Source: an uncultured Planctomycetaceae bacterium
GTDB taxonomy: Bacteria; Planctomycetota; Planctomycetia; Pirellulales; UBA1268
DNA length: 9,668 nt
Reading direction: 5' to 3'
Assembly: GCA_937900985.1 (NCBI GenBank)
Contig: CALCGM010000533.1
Coordinates: forward strand, 1 to 9,668
Shown here: piece after piece, positions 6,781-9,668 of the stretch
Layout of the letters: each line of letters opens with the position of its first letter
Position numbering within the stretch: the first letter of the stretch is position 1
The notes under the pieces: model-generated
What the model was told of the DNA's origin: nothing
Seen by the model: the letters and a program-made list of their open reading frames with translations, nothing else
The model's database searches: none
Position numbers and translations under genes: made by a program

Positions 6781-8205
6781 ATGCGAAGCCGACGCGACCT
6801 GCTCAAAAGCCTCGCCGCTGCCACCACAGCGACCCTTGCCCTGCCGGAGCCGCGGGCGCGGGCCAGCACTGCAGGCCAGCCGATCGAGCACCCGAAGCCC
6901 ACGGCGGATGCGATCATCCTGCTCTGGATGGCCGGCGGCATGGCCGCCCCCGACAACCTCGATCCCAAGCGGTATCAGCCGTTTGAGAAGGGCCTCGCCG
7001 TGGCCGACGTGATCAGCACCTTCCCGGCGATCCCCACGGCCGTCGATGGCGTTGAGATCTGCCAGGGGCTCGAGGAGATCGCGAGCGTGCTCGACCGCGG
7101 CACGCTGCTCCGCTCCCATGTGCAGCCCGACCTCGGCAGCATCCTCCACTCGCGGCACCAGTATCACTGGCACACCGGCTACGTGCCGCCACAGACGGTC
7201 GCCTGCCCGCACATTGGGGCCTGGATGAGCCGCGTGCTCGGGCCCCGTAATCCCGTGATGCCTGCCTTTATCAATATCGGCCAGCGGCTGGAGGGGATCG
7301 GGGAGAACGAGGAGATCAAGGCCTTCACCACCGGCGGCTTCTTCGGCAGCGAGTGTGGGCCGATGAACCTGCCCTATCCCGACCAGGCCGCCGCTGCGGT
7401 GCGGCCGCCCAAGGGCATGCAGCCCGACCGCTTTGCGTCTCGCTACGACCGCTTCAAGCAGCTGCTCAAAGCCTCGCCCCACGGTGAGTACACCAGCGAC
7501 TTCCATCAGGAGTCGATGCTCCGCAGCCTCGACAACGCCCACCGGCTGCTCTCGGCCAAGGAGCGGGAAGCCTTCGACATCTCGCGTGAGCCCCAGGAGG
7601 TCCGCGAGCAGTACGACACCGGCCGCTTTGGCCGCGGCTGCCTGCTTGCCCGCCGGCTCGTCGAGCAGGGTGCCCGCTTTGTCGAGGTGACCACCGAATA
7701 CGTGCCCTTCCTCCACTGGGACACCCACGAGCGAGGCCATGAGACGGTGGCGCGAATGCACGCCGAGATCGACCGGCCGATCGCCACGCTGATTCGTGAT
7801 CTCGAGGCCCGGGGTCTGCTCGACCGCACGCTCGTGGTGATTGCCAGCGAGTTCAGCCGCGACATGATCACCGAAGGCCAGCCTGGCTCCACCGCCACCG
7901 ATCAGGCGAAGAGTCCGAAGGATTTTCTCCAGGAGCCCAGCCACTACGGCCAGCACCGCCACTTCACCGGCGGCTCCACCGTGGCCCTCTTTGGCGGCGG
8001 CGTGAAGCGGGGCTTCGTCTACGGCAAGACCGCCGACGAGCGGCCCTGCATGGCGATTGAAAACCCGGTCTCCGTCACCGACCTGCATGCCACGCTGTTC
8101 ACGGCGATGGGCATCTCGCCGCGAACGGTCTACGACATCGAGAGCCGCCCCTTCTACGCCACCGAAGACGGCGAGGGCAAAGCCGTTGAGGCGATCTTCG
8201 CCTGA
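6781..8205 (+). CDS. Tat-exported DUF1501 protein (alkaline phosphatase/sulfatase-like fold)
   Basis: This 474-residue protein opens with MRSRRDLLKSLAAATTATLA, a clear twin-arginine signal (SRRDLLK), so it is exported folded. The body is DUF1501: AIILLWMAGGMAAPDNLDPK at the start, FDISREPQEVREQY and LLARRLVEQGARFVEV in the middle, WDTH at 313-316, LVVIASEFSRD with E357, GQHRHF at 390-395, and FGGGVKRGFVYGKT with a final SVTDLHATLF. DUF1501 is related to the alkaline phosphatase/sulfatase superfamily, and the WDTH, E357 and H392/H394 positions are plausible metal ligands; that assignment is inference. The family has no settled substrate. It starts 14 bases after the DUF1549/DUF1553 gene ends and is the last gene of the operon. 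Tat export suggests a cofactor or metal loaded in the cytoplasm, unlike its two Sec-type heme partners. Confidence 0.92.
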   Translation: MRSRRDLLKSLAAATTATLALPEPRARASTAGQPIEHPKPTADAIILLWMAGGMAAPDNLDPKRYQPFEKGLAVADVISTFPAIPTAVDGVEICQGLEEIASVLDRGTLLRSHVQPDLGSILHSRHQYHWHTGYVPPQTVACPHIGAWMSRVLGPRNPVMPAFINIGQRLEGIGENEEIKAFTTGGFFGSECGPMNLPYPDQAAAAVRPPKGMQPDRFASRYDRFKQLLKASPHGEYTSDFHQESMLRSLDNAHRLLSAKEREAFDISREPQEVREQYDTGRFGRGCLLARRLVEQGARFVEVTTEYVPFLHWDTHERGHETVARMHAEIDRPIATLIRDLEARGLLDRTLVVIASEFSRDMITEGQPGSTATDQAKSPKDFLQEPSHYGQHRHFTGGSTVALFGGGVKRGFVYGKTADERPCMAIENPVSVTDLHATLFTAMGISPRTVYDIESRPFYATEDGEGKAVEAIFA

Positions 8206-8233
8206 TGCCGCCATTGGCTGCCGTGCAACGCCT

Positions 8234-8274
8234 CTGGAAGCGGGTAGGATCGTAGAAAACCTGCCCCTTTCCAG
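8234..8274 (+). terminator. Strong hairpin between the DUF1501 gene and the malY-like gene
   Basis: The arms CTGGAAGCGGGTAGG (8234-8248) and CCTGCCCCTTTCCAG (8260-8274) pair over 15 positions with a single C-C mismatch and two G-U wobbles, around an 11-base A-rich loop. It begins 28 bases after the operon's last stop, as a terminator would, but no T-run follows. It also ends only 8 bases before the next ATG, so it could instead be a 5' leader structure controlling that gene. The pairing is certain from the sequence; the role is not. Confidence 0.45.
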
Positions 8275-8282
8275 ACGGTGCC

Positions 8283-9476
8283 ATGGCGAACCACGAGCCT
8301 CCTGCCGACGCGGCGATTTCTTCCGACCCCCTGTTTGCCAGCTGCCCCGACCGCCACGGCACCGGCTCTGAGAAGTGGGACCACTGGGCCGACAAACGCA
8401 CGGCGGATGGTCGTGAGATTCAGCCGGTGTGGGTCGCCGACATGGACTTCCGCGCCCCGCCGGAGGTGCTCGAGGCCCTGCATGCCCGCGTCGACCACGG
8501 CGTGTTTGGCTACACCGCCGACCCGCCCGGCTTCGCCCCGGCCCTCGCCGATCACATGGCCCGCGTGCACGGCTGGCAGATCGACCCCGCGTGCGTGGTG
8601 GGCACGCCTGGCGTGGTCACGGGGCTCGCGCTCGCCGCCCGCATGCTGACCGAGCCGGACGATGAGATCCTCACCTTCACCCCGATCTACCCGCCCTTCC
8701 TCTCCCTGCCCAAGGCCGCCGGACGCCGCAGCCTGCGGGTGGCCCTCGCTCGCCGCGAGACCAGCTGGGAGGTCGACTTCGACGCCCTTGAGGCCGCGGT
8801 CACGCCAAAGACCAAAATGCTCTGGCTCTGCCATCCGCAGAACCCAACCGGCATGGTGCACACCCGTGAGGAGCTGCTGCAGCTTGCAGAGTTTGCCGGG
8901 AAGCATGGCATCCGCGTGGTCAGCGATGAGATCTGGAGCGACCTGATTCTCGACGGCTCAGAGCATGTGCCCTTTGCCAGCCTCGACCATCCTGTGGCCA
9001 GAGACGCGATCACGCTCGTTGCCCCGAGCAAGACCTGGAACATCGCGGGCCTCGACTGCGCCGCCGCGATTCTTCCGGAGGCCGGCATGAAGGCCCGCTG
9101 GAGGCCGTCCGGTGGTGGCCTCGTGCCAATGGTCAATCCGCTCGGCTACGCCGCCGCCGAGGCCGCCTGGCTCCACGGCGATCCCTGGCGGCGAAAGCTT
9201 CTGGGCCTCCTGCGGCACCACATGCGACTTGTCGGCCAGGCCGTTGACGAGATCCCCGGCCTCTCCTGGATCCCACCCCACGCCACGTATCTGGCCTGGA
9301 TCGACTGCCGCGAGACTGGCACCGTCGACCCCCAGGCCGCCTGCGAAGCTGCAGGCCTGGGCACCTCCGACGGCCAGGGCTTCGCCGGCCCCGGCTTCGT
9401 CCGCATCAACACCGCCTGCCCCACGGCGATGCTCGAAGAAGCCCTCCGCCGCCTCCACGCCGCCTTTGTGAAGTGA
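8283..9476 (+). CDS. MalY/PatB-type pyridoxal-phosphate C-S lyase (cystathionine beta-lyase-like)
   Basis: This 397-residue protein is a fold-type I pyridoxal-phosphate enzyme of the MalY/PatB branch. Relatives cleave cystathionine to homocysteine, pyruvate and ammonia, or act on cysteine, and some have aminotransferase activity. Diagnostic features are GTGSEKWD (26-33) near the N-terminus, VWVADMDFRAPPEV (49-62), FGYT (76-79), HPQNPTG (184-190), SDEIWSD (214-220), the cofactor lysine K250 in APSKTWNIAGL, and the carboxylate-binding R374 in GFVRIN. It lacks a signal peptide and is expected in the cytoplasm. Length is normal. No good Shine-Dalgarno precedes ATG 8283, and a strong hairpin sits just upstream. 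The 77-base gap and cytoplasmic location suggest it is separate from the exported operon. The exact substrate cannot be told from sequence, so a gene symbol is withheld. Confidence 0.92.
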   Translation: MANHEPPADAAISSDPLFASCPDRHGTGSEKWDHWADKRTADGREIQPVWVADMDFRAPPEVLEALHARVDHGVFGYTADPPGFAPALADHMARVHGWQIDPACVVGTPGVVTGLALAARMLTEPDDEILTFTPIYPPFLSLPKAAGRRSLRVALARRETSWEVDFDALEAAVTPKTKMLWLCHPQNPTGMVHTREELLQLAEFAGKHGIRVVSDEIWSDLILDGSEHVPFASLDHPVARDAITLVAPSKTWNIAGLDCAAAILPEAGMKARWRPSGGGLVPMVNPLGYAAAEAAWLHGDPWRRKLLGLLRHHMRLVGQAVDEIPGLSWIPPHATYLAWIDCRETGTVDPQAACEAAGLGTSDGQGFAGPGFVRINTACPTAMLEEALRRLHAAFVK

Positions 9477-9496
9477 CGCCAAGGTTTCCCCCAGCC

Positions 9497-9561
9497 GCGG
9501 TCCTCTCCCAACGAGCGAGCGGTGGCTTGCGCAGCCAATGACGAGAGGGGTGGAAGACCGC
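9497..9561. repeat. Nested inverted repeat downstream of the malY-like gene
   Basis: Three arm pairs nest: GCGGTC (9497-9502) with GACCGC (9556-9561), CTCTC (9503-9507) with GAGAG (9543-9547), and TGGCT (9523-9527) with AGCCA (9533-9537) around a TGCGC loop. An 8-base bulge lies on the right side between the first two. It begins 20 bases after the gene ends. It may serve as a transcript end or be a copy of a dispersed intergenic palindrome. Beyond this and the hairpin at 9621, nothing else convincing was seen in 9477-9668. Confidence 0.45.
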
Positions 9562-9620
9562 GCGGATGATCCAAGCTCGACAGGCGGCAAAAGTCTCGTC
9601 GCAGGACCAGGACAGGCCCA

Positions 9621-9637
9621 AACGCTCCTCGAGCGTT
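9621..9637. other. Perfect 7-bp hairpin near the window end
   Basis: AACGCTCCTCGAGCGTT has perfect 7-base arms around a CTC loop. No T-run follows on either strand, so it is not a standard intrinsic terminator. It could be part of a transcript end or a site for a gene beyond the window. Confidence 0.35.
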
Positions 9638-9668
9638 CACCGACCCGCCGAGCCTCCACTTCTTTGTC

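Noticed and set aside
6751..8214. 487-residue open frame on the minus strand
   Set aside because: It lies opposite the well-supported DUF1501 gene, has no family motif, and is a typical GC-rich antisense shadow.
8958..9659. Minus-strand frames across the malY 3' end and the terminal gap
   Set aside because: Most of each frame is antisense to malY. The part in the gap reads through the inverted repeats and shows no family motif.
1..9668. CRISPR array, phage defence island or tRNA-associated integration
   Set aside because: No spaced direct repeats, cas-like motifs, integrase or tRNA gene were seen; the only defence- or stress-type genes are the vapBC pair and the PIN stub.

Overview
The window is GC-rich bacterial DNA, almost certainly from a planctomycete (phylum Planctomycetota, possibly the Pirellulales; the order is a guess). 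Three adjacent genes carry families typical of that phylum and its relatives: the Pirellula/Verrucomicrobium-type propeller and heme domains, planctomycete cytochrome PSCyt1 with DUF1549 and DUF1553, and DUF1501. No rRNA, tRNA or CRISPR array was seen.

Layout. (1) Positions 1-1566 are a patch of gene debris around one intact toxin-antitoxin pair. In order: a frameshifted, truncated IS91-family transposase remnant (1-168); an internal scrap of a DUF1501 gene (231-431); a complete vapBC-type module (555-1231) with a near-consensus sigma70 promoter and a palindromic operator across its -10 box; a roughly 20-residue scrap of a CobW/G3E GTPase (1256-1318); and the N-terminus of a second PIN toxin (from 1363). 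(2) Positions 1539-8205 are a likely three-gene operon on the + strand: a 1073-residue exported propeller/HEAT-like/cytochrome c protein, a compact 644-residue PSCyt1-DUF1549-DUF1553 protein, and a Tat-exported DUF1501 protein. The first two overlap by 23 bp and the third starts 14 nt after the second stops. (3) A strong hairpin (8234-8274) separates this operon from a MalY/PatB-type cystathionine beta-lyase or aminotransferase (8283-9476). (4) The last 190 bases hold no convincing gene but contain two inverted-repeat structures.

How the genes fit together. The operon products all look exported: two by Sec-type signals, as attachment of c-type heme in the periplasm requires, and one by a twin-arginine signal. 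Together they carry three CxxCH heme motifs. The set looks like an extracytoplasmic redox or hydrolytic module acting on an unknown, possibly carbohydrate, substrate. Families of this type remain biochemically poorly defined, so no substrate is assigned. The vapBC module is self-contained. The debris around it suggests repeated insertion and deletion next to the operon's upstream end. The MalY-like enzyme is probably an independent sulfur amino-acid gene.
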